DNA of 64,000 bases. It comes from a virus. The translations under genes and the position numbers were made by a program. Location of the stretch: IMG/VR virus record IMGVR_UViG_3300005289_000016, positions 186,001-250,000 of that record, one strand, 5' to 3'. This document shows, piece after piece, positions 32,175 to 40,330 of this stretch (the stretch's first letter is position 1; every line of letters begins with the position of its first letter). The notes beneath the pieces were generated by a model. The model was not told the DNA's origin, made no database searches, and saw nothing but the letters and a program-made list of their open reading frames with translations.

Positions 32175-33827
32175 ATGGACGACAGACTATTCGAATTCTC
32201 ACACCGCAAGCGTGCACCTGAATTCAATCAGGACGTGGTGAAAGGGATTGCCTGCAAGGATGTGCCCGGTGCTCAGCGGTACGTCGATAGCATCATCCGG
32301 TGCGGGGAGAAGCAGTATCCCGAGGGGTTCGTATATGAGGGCAGTGAGCGCTGTAATCCACTGGAGGAGTACAACGTAATTACCCGCGCACGAGCTGGTA
32401 ACAACCGGATCTACGATATTGCTCGCAGTTCAGTGTTTCTGGTGAAGTACAAGTTTTCGTTGCACGGGAAAGACTTGCACCCAATGTACATGTACCTGCC
32501 TTTCGTGCATCAGGCAGGCATGCTCTACATCTCCGGTAAGCAGTTTGCAATTGCTCCGGTGATGGGGGATAGAGCATTTGAGATCGACGAGAACAGTGTG
32601 TTCATCCGGATTCCTCGGGCGCCGATCAGCTTTAACCGTGAAAGCCACACGATCATGATTGATGGTGTTCGTGAAAAGGCTGACGTGGTCTACTCGCAAC
32701 TGCACAACAAGGGTGGCAAGAAGTCGCGGAACCGCAGTGACCTGATTCGTTTGGGCCATGTGCAAAGTTCGCTGCCTCACTACCTGTTCTGCAAGTACGG
32801 GATGTACGGGGCGTTCGAGAAGTACACGGGCACCCGTCCAATCATCATGAAGAAGGAAGACTACGACGCCGAGAAGTTCCCTTCGGAGCACTGGGTCGTT
32901 GTGTCCTCTCACGGCGCGCCACCCGATGGGATCAACCCTCGGCGTAAAGGCAGCTACGCCCTCCATGCTACCCAGCTCATCATGCTGGTAGACCGTGGGG
33001 CGTGGACCGACATGACCAAGTCGTTCGCTGCGGGCTTCTTCTATGTAATCGATCACTTCCCTGAGTTCGTAACTGAACCTGCCGAGCTCGATGAGACTTG
33101 GTGGTGGTGCGTCTTCATGGCGTTCATCCAGTGGGGTGAAGGTAACAACTACGGTCGTCTGGTAGAGGATGTCGAAACTCACCTCAAGTCTCTCGACAGC
33201 TATGTCGACCAAGAGACGGTCAAGACCTTGCAAGAGGTCCAGGTGAACTGTAAGGATCTGTACGATCTGATGGCGTACATCATGCGCGAGATGCGCTCGA
33301 TGCTGGAGAACAACCGGGGCAAAGAAGCCAGCTTGTACAACAAGCGTCTGGAAGTTCTGCGTTATCTGCTTCGTAACATCAATAACAGCATGTTCGAGTT
33401 CTTGTTCAAGATCACCGGCAACAGCAAGAAGGTCCTTCAGCCGAAAGAGTACGAGGACATTCTGCGGAAGTATTTCAACCCTTGGCTGATTCATGGCATC
33501 AGCTCAGCAGCTGAGCATCCAGAAGTCAGTTCGGTATCCAATCCGAGCGACAATATGTTCTTCAAGGTCACCTCGGTGATCGTCCAGCAGACCGATACAC
33601 ACGGTCGTGGGAAGTCCCAGGATGCCAAGCCGATTGGCCCCACCATGTACTTGGACTCTTCCTTTGCCGAAGTAACTGGCTTTGGTGTGTTGCCCAAGTC
33701 GACACCGATTGGCAACAACCGGTTCAACCCATGTGTGAAGCTTGACCCGGAGACACGCACCACCGTGCCAAGTCCCGAGCACCAACCAGTCCTAGACGGT
33801 GTACAACGTCTTATTCAACGCGTTTAA
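32175..33827 (+). CDS. Candidate RNA polymerase beta N-terminal fragment (gp123-like)
   Basis: 550 residues from the ATG at 32175. Residues about 85-180 read like the beta-subunit lobe that begins bacterial RpoB: a hydrophobic strand, then GMLYISGKQFAIAPVMGDRAFEI...VFIRIPRAPISF, comparable to the G-x-F-I-x-N-G-x-E ... S-Q ... RSP-G-V-x-F pattern. In phiKZ the non-virion RNA polymerase is split, and gp123 (beta N-terminal part) lies just after the capsid gene gp120; the order here is the same. No catalytic residues are expected in this piece, since these come from the C-terminal part and beta'. Assignment is by pattern and synteny. Confidence 0.6.
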   Translation: MDDRLFEFSHRKRAPEFNQDVVKGIACKDVPGAQRYVDSIIRCGEKQYPEGFVYEGSERCNPLEEYNVITRARAGNNRIYDIARSSVFLVKYKFSLHGKDLHPMYMYLPFVHQAGMLYISGKQFAIAPVMGDRAFEIDENSVFIRIPRAPISFNRESHTIMIDGVREKADVVYSQLHNKGGKKSRNRSDLIRLGHVQSSLPHYLFCKYGMYGAFEKYTGTRPIIMKKEDYDAEKFPSEHWVVVSSHGAPPDGINPRRKGSYALHATQLIMLVDRGAWTDMTKSFAAGFFYVIDHFPEFVTEPAELDETWWWCVFMAFIQWGEGNNYGRLVEDVETHLKSLDSYVDQETVKTLQEVQVNCKDLYDLMAYIMREMRSMLENNRGKEASLYNKRLEVLRYLLRNINNSMFEFLFKITGNSKKVLQPKEYEDILRKYFNPWLIHGISSAAEHPEVSSVSNPSDNMFFKVTSVIVQQTDTHGRGKSQDAKPIGPTMYLDSSFAEVTGFGVLPKSTPIGNNRFNPCVKLDPETRTTVPSPEHQPVLDGVQRLIQRV

Positions 33828-33845
33828 TATCCAGCTGGAGTCATC

Positions 33846-35777
33846 ATGAGTAACGATTTCGTCAACTTCATCTACGATCGTACGGTCGATTACATCGAGA
33901 ACCGTGCGCCGGACAATGAACTGCGTGAAGCCTACGCAAACTACATGTCCAAGGGCAACTGGAACAACAACGAAATGGCCAACGTCGTGGAGGTGATCGC
34001 GGTCATCGCCGAGGACGAGCTGCGTAGTTGCCGTTCCACCCGTGAGGAAGAAGCGTGCATCCGTGATGTCGTCATGACCTGCGTCGATGCCAACTGCGGT
34101 TCCTTCGGTCTGTCTGATCGCCAACTGGCGAATGCTGTTCCCGATGAAGTCTACACCGAAATGAAGCGTGCAGATGCCAAGTGGAACGACATTCTCAATC
34201 GTCTGTCGGGCAATACCCGTGGTGGTGGCCGTAACGAGCGCTCTACTTCCCGTAGTTGGGGCGGTGGTAGTGCTGGTGCAAGCCGCAGTGTGTTTGATCG
34301 CGGTAACCAGTACGGCGAACGCCGTAGTGCGTTTGACCGCAGCGAGCCTCGTGAGGAGCGCGCAAGCAACAGCGTGTTCGCAGGCCGTGATGTAGGTGGT
34401 CGTAGTCCGGTATTCGATCGTCATCAGGATGAGCGAGACCGTGCTCAAGCTTCTCCACCACGTTCTGCCTTTGCCCACACCCGTGAGCGCCCACCAGCGC
34501 CAGAGCCGGTTCGTCGTGAAGAGCCAGCCCGTCAACCTGAGCCGGTACGCGAAGCACCGACCCAGGAAGGTCCGGACATGAATCTGGAACGTCCGTACGA
34601 CGACTTCTGGATGAAGGGCGAGAACTGGCAGATCGCTCACCGCTCCAAGTTCGTATGGAGCTGGTCGCCGAAACAACAAACCCGCCGTGCGTACGATCCT
34701 GATCAAGAAGTCCGCTTCCTGGTCAAGGGCGTCGACGGTCAAATCCGAGAGGAGTTCATCGCAATGACCGACGATCTGGTCGAAGAAGCACACGCCATCC
34801 GGGCACACCAACGTCCGAACCGGACCCGTACCACCACCGAACGCGTAGAAGGCGACGACTTGTTCGAAGGTAAGGATCTGGACGTTGTGGATCTGGACGC
34901 GCTGCAAGTAACCAAGCATTACGCTGCCAAAGAACTGCTGCAAGAGCTGGACATCACCAGCCCGTACATCTCCGAGCAAGCGATCTCCGTCGCAACCCTC
35001 GAAGAAGCCGCAGTCCGTGTAGCAGGCGACGCGACCAAGAACGAAGGTGACGTCACTGCCACCAACAACATCATGTCCGTCCAGTTGGCTGGCGATGCAC
35101 TGAGCATCAAGGCGCTGGAATCGATCAAGGCCATCGGCGTGAACGAAGGCGATCTGCTGCAATTGCAGAAACGTCTGAAGTCGCTGCGCGGCACTCTGGC
35201 CGAAAACGTGATGAACTACCTGGACAAGCATTTCACCCAGGAAGTGAACTCCGCACTGGGTGACCAGTTCGGTCTGGCCAAGCCACGCATCGAAAGCTTC
35301 GTCGAGGACTTCGAAGACCTGCTGAACTGCAACACGTTCAAGAAGCAAGGTCAGGCGTACGCCAGCCAGTTCCTCAGCCGTACCCGTATCCTCCTGGCTT
35401 CCATGCAGTACCTCACCGAGGACGACCTGCGTGAAGAGTTCCTCGAGTGCACGGATCTGCTGCAACCTGGCGAAAACGATCCTGAGGCCTACACCGAGTT
35501 CCGCAAGAACATGGTGGTGCTGTTCAAACCGGTAGCGATGGTTCACATCAAGCTGCTGGCTGAGCAATTGGGCTACATCGACAATGAAGTACGTGTACCT
35601 CGCCGCACTGGCGAAGGCGCTGATCCAACCATGGTCGACATCCTGAACGGACTCTACGCCATCGGGCGTAAGACTGCCGGTGCAGGTCGTGTGTACGTGG
35701 TGTCTGCGGACAACCTCGTCTTCGAACTGGTGCCGATCAGTGGCGCACGTGACATCATCGGTATCCGTACCGTTTGA
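33846..35777 (+). CDS. Large protein with Arg/Ser-rich S-x-F-D-R repeats
   Basis: 643 residues. Residues 1-125: helical, acidic domain. Residues about 125-250: disordered, with repeated Ser-x-Phe-Asp/Ala-Arg units (RSVFDRG, RSAFDRS, NSVFAGR, SPVFDRH, SAFAHTR) and Pro/Arg/Glu-rich linker. Residues about 250-643: a globular, mostly helical domain. The unit could bind nucleic acid or other proteins as short linear motifs. Codon use resembles the capsid gene, so it may be abundant. In phiKZ this position holds structural genes; I cannot name the family. Confidence 0.8.
   Translation: MSNDFVNFIYDRTVDYIENRAPDNELREAYANYMSKGNWNNNEMANVVEVIAVIAEDELRSCRSTREEEACIRDVVMTCVDANCGSFGLSDRQLANAVPDEVYTEMKRADAKWNDILNRLSGNTRGGGRNERSTSRSWGGGSAGASRSVFDRGNQYGERRSAFDRSEPREERASNSVFAGRDVGGRSPVFDRHQDERDRAQASPPRSAFAHTRERPPAPEPVRREEPARQPEPVREAPTQEGPDMNLERPYDDFWMKGENWQIAHRSKFVWSWSPKQQTRRAYDPDQEVRFLVKGVDGQIREEFIAMTDDLVEEAHAIRAHQRPNRTRTTTERVEGDDLFEGKDLDVVDLDALQVTKHYAAKELLQELDITSPYISEQAISVATLEEAAVRVAGDATKNEGDVTATNNIMSVQLAGDALSIKALESIKAIGVNEGDLLQLQKRLKSLRGTLAENVMNYLDKHFTQEVNSALGDQFGLAKPRIESFVEDFEDLLNCNTFKKQGQAYASQFLSRTRILLASMQYLTEDDLREEFLECTDLLQPGENDPEAYTEFRKNMVVLFKPVAMVHIKLLAEQLGYIDNEVRVPRRTGEGADPTMVDILNGLYAIGRKTAGAGRVYVVSADNLVFELVPISGARDIIGIRTV
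34270..34470 (+). repeat. In-frame S-x-F-D-R repeat region
   Basis: Five imperfect units spaced about 11-17 codons apart, each coding Ser-(Val/Ala)-Phe followed by Asp-Arg or similar, within a low-complexity Arg/Gly/Ser region. Confidence 0.75.
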
Positions 35778-35791
35778 TGAGCGTTAGGTAG

Positions 35792-35820
35792 ATGGGGGCC
35801 TCCGGGCCCTCATTTATTAT
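35792..35820 (+). terminator. Hairpin with CATTTATTATG tail
   Basis: ATGGGGGCC TCC GGGCCCTCAT (imperfect stem, 35792-35813) followed by TTATTATG. The same CATTTATTATG follows the minus-strand hairpin at 13756. A T6CTTTTG sequence at 35832-35842 lies a little downstream. Confidence 0.7.
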
Positions 35821-35865
35821 GACTCTCTTCATTTTTTCTTTTGCTCAAATGCAAGGATACGGATC

Positions 35866-36522
35866 ATGAATGCAAAGACGGTATTGGCAACTGTCCTCAA
35901 CCCTCCTGTAACCACCTCTCTGGAGGCGTTAGCCCCTGCTGCCGGGCAGACTGTCAAGGAACGGGAATACGAGATCTACGGACGCGTAGACGACCTTGCA
36001 GCGATGCAGGCGGGTGCTCGTGGTAAAGAGTACCAAGAACAATGGGGCATGCCGTGCGACTTCGGCAAAGACGCTGGCATCTTCGGCAGCATCCGTGTTC
36101 GGATGACTCGTGAAGGTGAGGGCGAAGGTGCGACTGTGAAGTACGAGCAGACCATCAAGGAGAAGCAGCCTGATGGTAGCGATGAGAACGAGATCGAGAT
36201 CGGTGAGGCTACCTTCAACATCTTCTCGCGGCTGGTGCCCAACGGTTTGGTGAAGACCCGCTACTTCTTCCCGCTGGAAGGCACTGAGCACGAGCTGCAA
36301 GTCGATGTCTTCAATGATGCCGACGGTAAGCAGTGCAATGTGGTGAAGATCGATCTGGAGGTCCCTGAGGGCATCTCCGTCGGTGAGATCAAGATCCCGT
36401 TCAAGATCGAGATCACCCGTGTCATCAAACCGGGCAAGAAATCGGCAGAGGACTCGGAGTACGTGCGTGACTTGTTCGCCAATCACTACGAAATCCCGAA
36501 CCCGCAGCATAAACGCAAGTGA
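35866..36522 (+). CDS. CYTH-like (triphosphate tunnel) protein
   Basis: 218 residues. After a 30-residue start, the strand order resembles the CYTH fold: EREYEIYGRV (in place of E-x-E-x-K), SIRVRM followed by ATVKYEQTIKEKQ (basic tunnel strands), TRYFFPL, and LQVDVFNDADGKQCNVVKIDLEVPEG (the 'iDvf ... lv-x-aEvE' region). CYTH enzymes hydrolyse triphosphate substrates such as thiamine triphosphate, inorganic triphosphate or RNA 5' ends. The first Glu-Lys motif is altered (no Lys at the usual place), so activity is uncertain. Confidence 0.55.
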   Translation: MNAKTVLATVLNPPVTTSLEALAPAAGQTVKEREYEIYGRVDDLAAMQAGARGKEYQEQWGMPCDFGKDAGIFGSIRVRMTREGEGEGATVKYEQTIKEKQPDGSDENEIEIGEATFNIFSRLVPNGLVKTRYFFPLEGTEHELQVDVFNDADGKQCNVVKIDLEVPEGISVGEIKIPFKIEITRVIKPGKKSAEDSEYVRDLFANHYEIPNPQHKRK

Positions 36523-36568
36523 CGGCATAGAGACCCACCAGCCTGTTTAAGGGCTGGTGGGTCTCTAT
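36523..36568. terminator. Bidirectional terminator between convergent genes
   Basis: CGGC then a 17-bp perfect stem ATAGAGACCCACCAGCC / GGCTGGTGGGTCTCTAT with an 8-base loop (36527-36568). The longest stem in the window. Confidence 0.9.
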
Positions 36569-36574
36569 GTTGGA

Positions 36575-36787
36575 TCACGCGGTCGGAGACGGCGTATTCA
36601 TCAGCGAGAGCAACGTATCGAGCAGCTTGTTAATCAGCTCGAGGTTGATGCTACGCCCCTCCTTTAACGCAGCGATACACTCCACTGCGAAGGAGCCCAC
36701 TACCAGTACAAGAATGGCAATGACGATGTAAGTGGTGAAGCCAGGCTTCTTGACGGCCTGTACCGGGGTGGCGCTTTCTTCGTCCAT
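36575..36787 (-). CDS. Small membrane protein, unknown
   Basis: 70 residues from the ATG at 36787, with GGAGG nine bases upstream. One transmembrane segment at about 19-41 (TTYIVIAILVLVVGSFAVECIAAL) and a soluble C-terminal tail (INLELINKLLDTLLSLM). Starts at the stop codon of the gene upstream, so the two are coupled. Size fits a holin or an accessory membrane protein; unproved. Confidence 0.75.
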   Translation of the reverse strand: MDEESATPVQAVKKPGFTTYIVIAILVLVVGSFAVECIAALKEGRSINLELINKLLDTLLSLMNTPSPTA

Positions 36788-36789
36788 GA

Positions 36790-37254
36790 TTAACCTCCAA
36801 GGGAAATGCCGAAGACTTTCCATAGAGCGCTGAACAACTCGCCCCAATGGAAATCACGATGGGCTGCCAGGTTGGAGATCATGATCGCACCCATTGACAG
36901 TGGCAGAACCACCAAGAATGCAGATGTCATGAACTGTGGAGTGAGCACAGCACGCCGCAACGCGGCAGTGTCGTCGAGAGTCGCTGACTCCCCTTCATGC
37001 TCAATGACCATCCCGCCCCCCGCGGGAGTGGCCACGCAACGGCGGGTAGGATCGAGCTTAGCCCGAAGTACCAGATCACGTTGTTCAGCAGGGAGAGAAT
37101 CCAGGGCGGTAGTGACATCCATGCCAGTGGAATCTTCCGTGATTCTGTTCGCTTCATCGACGAACAGGTTTACCGTGTCTTTAACGACGCAACCCCATGG
37201 GAACGCTTTTAAGGGAGTGTTTCCCAAGACCTTTATAACGTCAGACATAAGCAT
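36790..37254 (-). CDS. Membrane protein, unknown
   Basis: 154 residues; a hydrophobic segment near residues 110-128 (FMTSAFLVVLPLSMGAIMIS) and a second weakly hydrophobic C-terminus. The first 100 residues are polar. GAGGA seven bases before the first ATG (a second ATG lies two codons on). Coupled to the small membrane gene downstream. Confidence 0.75.
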   Translation of the reverse strand: MLMSDVIKVLGNTPLKAFPWGCVVKDTVNLFVDEANRITEDSTGMDVTTALDSLPAEQRDLVLRAKLDPTRRCVATPAGGGMVIEHEGESATLDDTAALRRAVLTPQFMTSAFLVVLPLSMGAIMISNLAAHRDFHWGELFSALWKVFGISLGG

Positions 37255-37271
37255 GACGTATTCCTCACAGG

Positions 37272-37868
37272 CTACTTCCTGAGGAACCCGGTCGCTTTTC
37301 GAATCGCTTCACCGTGTGCAACTGCTACGGCTATGGCATCGTACTCGTGTTCCGTCAGGGTGTGTTTATCAATGTCCTTGTTGTAGCTAATGTTGGTCAT
37401 GGCAAGGACGCAATCTTTGATCACGACCTTCTTCATGGTGAACTTTCCCGACTTAGCTGGTTGGACAGCACGCTTAGCTTCGCCTGGAGATACCCTGTAG
37501 ATGTCCCGCCCCGAATGATCCTCTACCGCTTGACGGATGAAGATCATCATCTCAGTCAACGTTTCGAAACTCTGGACACGCCGAGGCATGAAGAACGGAG
37601 TCTCTACAGCGACTGCATGTGGGTTATGGTATCGCAATTCTCGACGGACACAGTCCTGAAGGGTGTTTTGTCTGGCCCATCTCGCACCATGAGAAACTAC
37701 GTTCCCTTCGTGACGCGAGATGAGCTTTTCTGCCACGAACGTGTCTTTCGCCACGACGTGATAGTGACCCAGCCTAAGGTCGAGAAGAACAATCACCATC
37801 CCGAGCATGGACGAGCCATTATCGATCGCCATGATCTTGTAGATGTATGAATCGTCTTGGTACTTCAT
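37272..37868 (-). CDS. RuvC-like Holliday junction resolvase
   Basis: 198 residues. RNase H-like fold with the acidic residues expected of RuvC: Asp16 in IMAIDNGSSMLGMV, Glu89 in AVAVETPFF, and Asp177 in EYDAIAVAVAHG. Length (about 170-200) agrees with the family. It would cleave four-way junctions during phage recombination or before packaging. It leads a short minus-strand operon with two membrane proteins. Confidence 0.85.
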   Translation of the reverse strand: MKYQDDSYIYKIMAIDNGSSMLGMVIVLLDLRLGHYHVVAKDTFVAEKLISRHEGNVVSHGARWARQNTLQDCVRRELRYHNPHAVAVETPFFMPRRVQSFETLTEMMIFIRQAVEDHSGRDIYRVSPGEAKRAVQPAKSGKFTMKKVVIKDCVLAMTNISYNKDIDKHTLTEHEYDAIAVAVAHGEAIRKATGFLRK

Positions 37869-37897
37869 TGTCTCACCTTAGGCGTCCGCCATTTAAC

Positions 37898-38812
37898 TTA
37901 GACAGCCAGCGACGTACCGGATGGACCGGTCGAAGCATTACCGCCGAGAAGCGACATGGTTACAGTTGGGATCTGACCTGTTGCCAACAGGGGCTGTACA
38001 GCGCCGACTTCAAGGTTGAAGTCAAAACCTTTGCTGTTGAAGATCAATTCATAGTGGCCGGAGATGATTGCAGTGATCTGCGCACCAATGGCTTCTTTGA
38101 ACGACACAGTGCCTGCCGAGGTATTGATGGAGACGTCAGCCATGACCGCGGTGCAGAAACCGAACTCAGAGATGATCGCCATGCGGCGGTCGCCAAAGAG
38201 GATTTCAGCCACGTTGTACATTTCGGCAACGTCTTGCTCGGTGAATGGCATTGGTACGATGGCCGAGGTGGCCAGGTACTCGTTGCTGGTGGTGACTGCT
38301 TCGTTGTTCGGAATCGCTGCCGGTGTAGGCGACAGGTTCTGCTCGGTGTAGACGTACTCTTCGATCTCGGTCTGATCGTCGACCACAGTACGCTTGGTCA
38401 TCTTCGGCACAACGCCGGCCATGCTCAGGCGCTTACCGTAGTAGGCGTAGTAATTGACGTTGTCGACCGTGATCATTTTGCGCAGGCAGTACTTGGTACG
38501 TTCGCCGGCGGTGAGGTCGTCGTTGATCGGACGGATCACGAACGGCAGGTGTTTGAACAGACCTGCGTCGCCCGAGCTGTGGTCCAGGATGTCGGACAGC
38601 GGGATGTCATTCGGCCCCATGGTGTAGGCGTGACCGCCGATACCGATGGTGTAGAACTGAAGCGTTGGGCGCATGCTCGGTTGGAGCACGGCGGACGCCT
38701 GAATGTCGAACTTCTGGTTCAGGGTCGTGTTGTCGAACTTCTCGAAAGCAGTGCCCAAGAAGTTGGACACCTGGAGATAGTTCGACAGCTGTGTCGGGAC
38801 GATCTTTTGCAT
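37898..38812 (-). CDS. Virion structural protein, unknown
   Basis: 304 residues, beta-rich, low Cys, no enzymatic motif. It ends GGNASTGPSGTSLAV, a flexible Gly/Ser tail. It belongs to the block of virion-like genes at 37898-43487 and, by size and composition, may be a tail tube or sheath-associated protein. C-ending codons predominate, suggesting high expression. Confidence 0.75.
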   Translation of the reverse strand: MQKIVPTQLSNYLQVSNFLGTAFEKFDNTTLNQKFDIQASAVLQPSMRPTLQFYTIGIGGHAYTMGPNDIPLSDILDHSSGDAGLFKHLPFVIRPINDDLTAGERTKYCLRKMITVDNVNYYAYYGKRLSMAGVVPKMTKRTVVDDQTEIEEYVYTEQNLSPTPAAIPNNEAVTTSNEYLATSAIVPMPFTEQDVAEMYNVAEILFGDRRMAIISEFGFCTAVMADVSINTSAGTVSFKEAIGAQITAIISGHYELIFNSKGFDFNLEVGAVQPLLATGQIPTVTMSLLGGNASTGPSGTSLAV

Positions 38813-38865
38813 GGGACGGCCTTTATGGTCAGAAAGAAATACGGTTCATACGATAGCGTAAGGAA

Positions 38866-39876
38866 TCACTGGTCTTGGATCGGCAGGTTGTCGATCCGCT
38901 CACGACGCAGCCACGAGTCACGGTTGTAGTAACCGATGATCCATTGCCCGCGGATATTCGAGCAGTACTCGTCAGCGAATTGAACGATCAAGATGTTGGA
39001 CACCTTCGGATCGTTAATGTAAACCTCGCCCGTGTTCAAACCGTTGTAAACCACTTTCGTACCGTAGAGGTTGAAAGGGTTCTGGTTCTGCGTGAATACC
39101 CAGTCGTCGCCAGTAATGGCCTTCGCCGTGTCCACGATCCACTTGTCCACCAGATCACCCGGCTTCAGGTTCTTCATGACGTAGTCATGGTCCACGAAGC
39201 GGTTGTTAGGGAGGATCATCTCAGCCGGCATCTTGTGATGCTCCTCTGGACCCAAGTAACGCAGGACTTCCAGAGTGGTCTTGATGTTGCGATCGAGGAA
39301 CTCAACGGCTTCCCGGATGTAGACGTGGATCTCACCGACGTAGACCGGATGCTCTGGCTTCATCTTGATGACGAGGTTGTAAGCAATCGGTTGTACGAAG
39401 TCGGCGCAGGCGTCGGTTTCCAGGATGGAGCCCATGTGCGTACGGAACAGTACTTCATTCAGACTCACCTCGAGGAACTCAATGGTAACGAGTTCTTTGT
39501 CGAGATAGAGACCATACTGTTCGCTCAAAGCTTTCAAAATAACTTCGTCGGTTTGGTCGGCGCAGTAGATAACGAAAGGCACGCTGATGAACTGATCCTG
39601 AATCACGCGGCGGCGGTACGTCAGCTGTGCTGATTTGCGCCAGCCGGATTCAGGGGTCGGAAGGACTTCAATGCCGGTCAGGGTACCTTGGGTAGGCCGG
39701 ACATTATTGTAGTCGTTCAAGTGTTGCACGTTGATCTGGGGCTCAGGCTCCGAGACCGGATACGGGAGACCGAACGTCACCTGCCACGGCTCAATGGCCG
39801 TTTGGTTCGTGGCGTTCAGGATGTCCAGCATCAATTGTTTGGCGGGCTTGTTGTACCGCACTGGACGGACGTACAT
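38866..39876 (-). CDS. Virion protein, paralogue family member
   Basis: 336 residues from the ATG at 39876. Contains the family features seen at 39885 and 40331: a helical start (KQLMLDILNATNQTAIEPWQVTFG), QINVQHLN, YRRRVIQDQFISVPFVI, then a helix ending LSEQYGLYLDKELV, and a WVFTQNQNPFNLYGTKVVYN strand near the end. Probably a baseplate or tail-wedge component. Confidence 0.75.
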   Translation of the reverse strand: MYVRPVRYNKPAKQLMLDILNATNQTAIEPWQVTFGLPYPVSEPEPQINVQHLNDYNNVRPTQGTLTGIEVLPTPESGWRKSAQLTYRRRVIQDQFISVPFVIYCADQTDEVILKALSEQYGLYLDKELVTIEFLEVSLNEVLFRTHMGSILETDACADFVQPIAYNLVIKMKPEHPVYVGEIHVYIREAVEFLDRNIKTTLEVLRYLGPEEHHKMPAEMILPNNRFVDHDYVMKNLKPGDLVDKWIVDTAKAITGDDWVFTQNQNPFNLYGTKVVYNGLNTGEVYINDPKVSNILIVQFADEYCSNIRGQWIIGYYNRDSWLRRERIDNLPIQDQ

Positions 39877-39884
39877 GGTCACCT

Positions 39885-40328
39885 CTAGGCTTTCTGGATG
39901 GTCATCTGCCCATACCACCGCAGCGAGTTAGGAGACGCTCGCAGGATGGCGTTGGTGGGCGTAAGGACCACGGATTCAAAGTCCGACTCATCAAAGACGA
40001 TGCCGGTGCGTTGCGTGATGTGACGAGCCACGTCATGACTGACCACCTCACCGAAGTAGTCCATGATGAACGGCCGGGGAAAGATGTCAGCCAAGTTCAA
40101 GCGCTTGACGGAGATGTCTCCGCTGCCACTGAACCGGTTCTCCTCGGCGTTGGGACGCTGCTCCAGTGCTTTGATGCGAATGGTCAGGTCTGCACCGTTA
40201 CTGCTCACCACCTGATCGAAACCAACGAACCGAGGGTTGAGCTGCGTGCCGTGCACATCGTTGAATGCAATCAGCAGTGCCTGATACGGAGGGTACGTGA
40301 GAAGCTGGTCAAGGGAGAAGTTCGCCAT
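39885..40328 (-). CDS. Virion protein, paralogue family member
   Basis: 147 residues, the smallest complete member of the family. Order: FSLDQLLTYPPYQALLIAFND, DLTIRIKALEQ, F-x-G-x-G, VKRLNLADIFPRPFIM, DVARHITQRTGIVFDESDFESV, and the terminal NSLRWYGQMTI. It lies between two larger relatives with short spacers, indicating tandem duplication. Confidence 0.78.
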   Translation of the reverse strand: MANFSLDQLLTYPPYQALLIAFNDVHGTQLNPRFVGFDQVVSSNGADLTIRIKALEQRPNAEENRFSGSGDISVKRLNLADIFPRPFIMDYFGEVVSHDVARHITQRTGIVFDESDFESVVLTPTNAILRASPNSLRWYGQMTIQKA

Positions 40329-40330
40329 AA

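Noticed and set aside
33792-35567. 591-codon minus-strand frame opposite the S-x-F-D-R protein
   Set aside because: Same reason: shadow of a highly biased plus-strand gene; no ribosome-binding site or domain.
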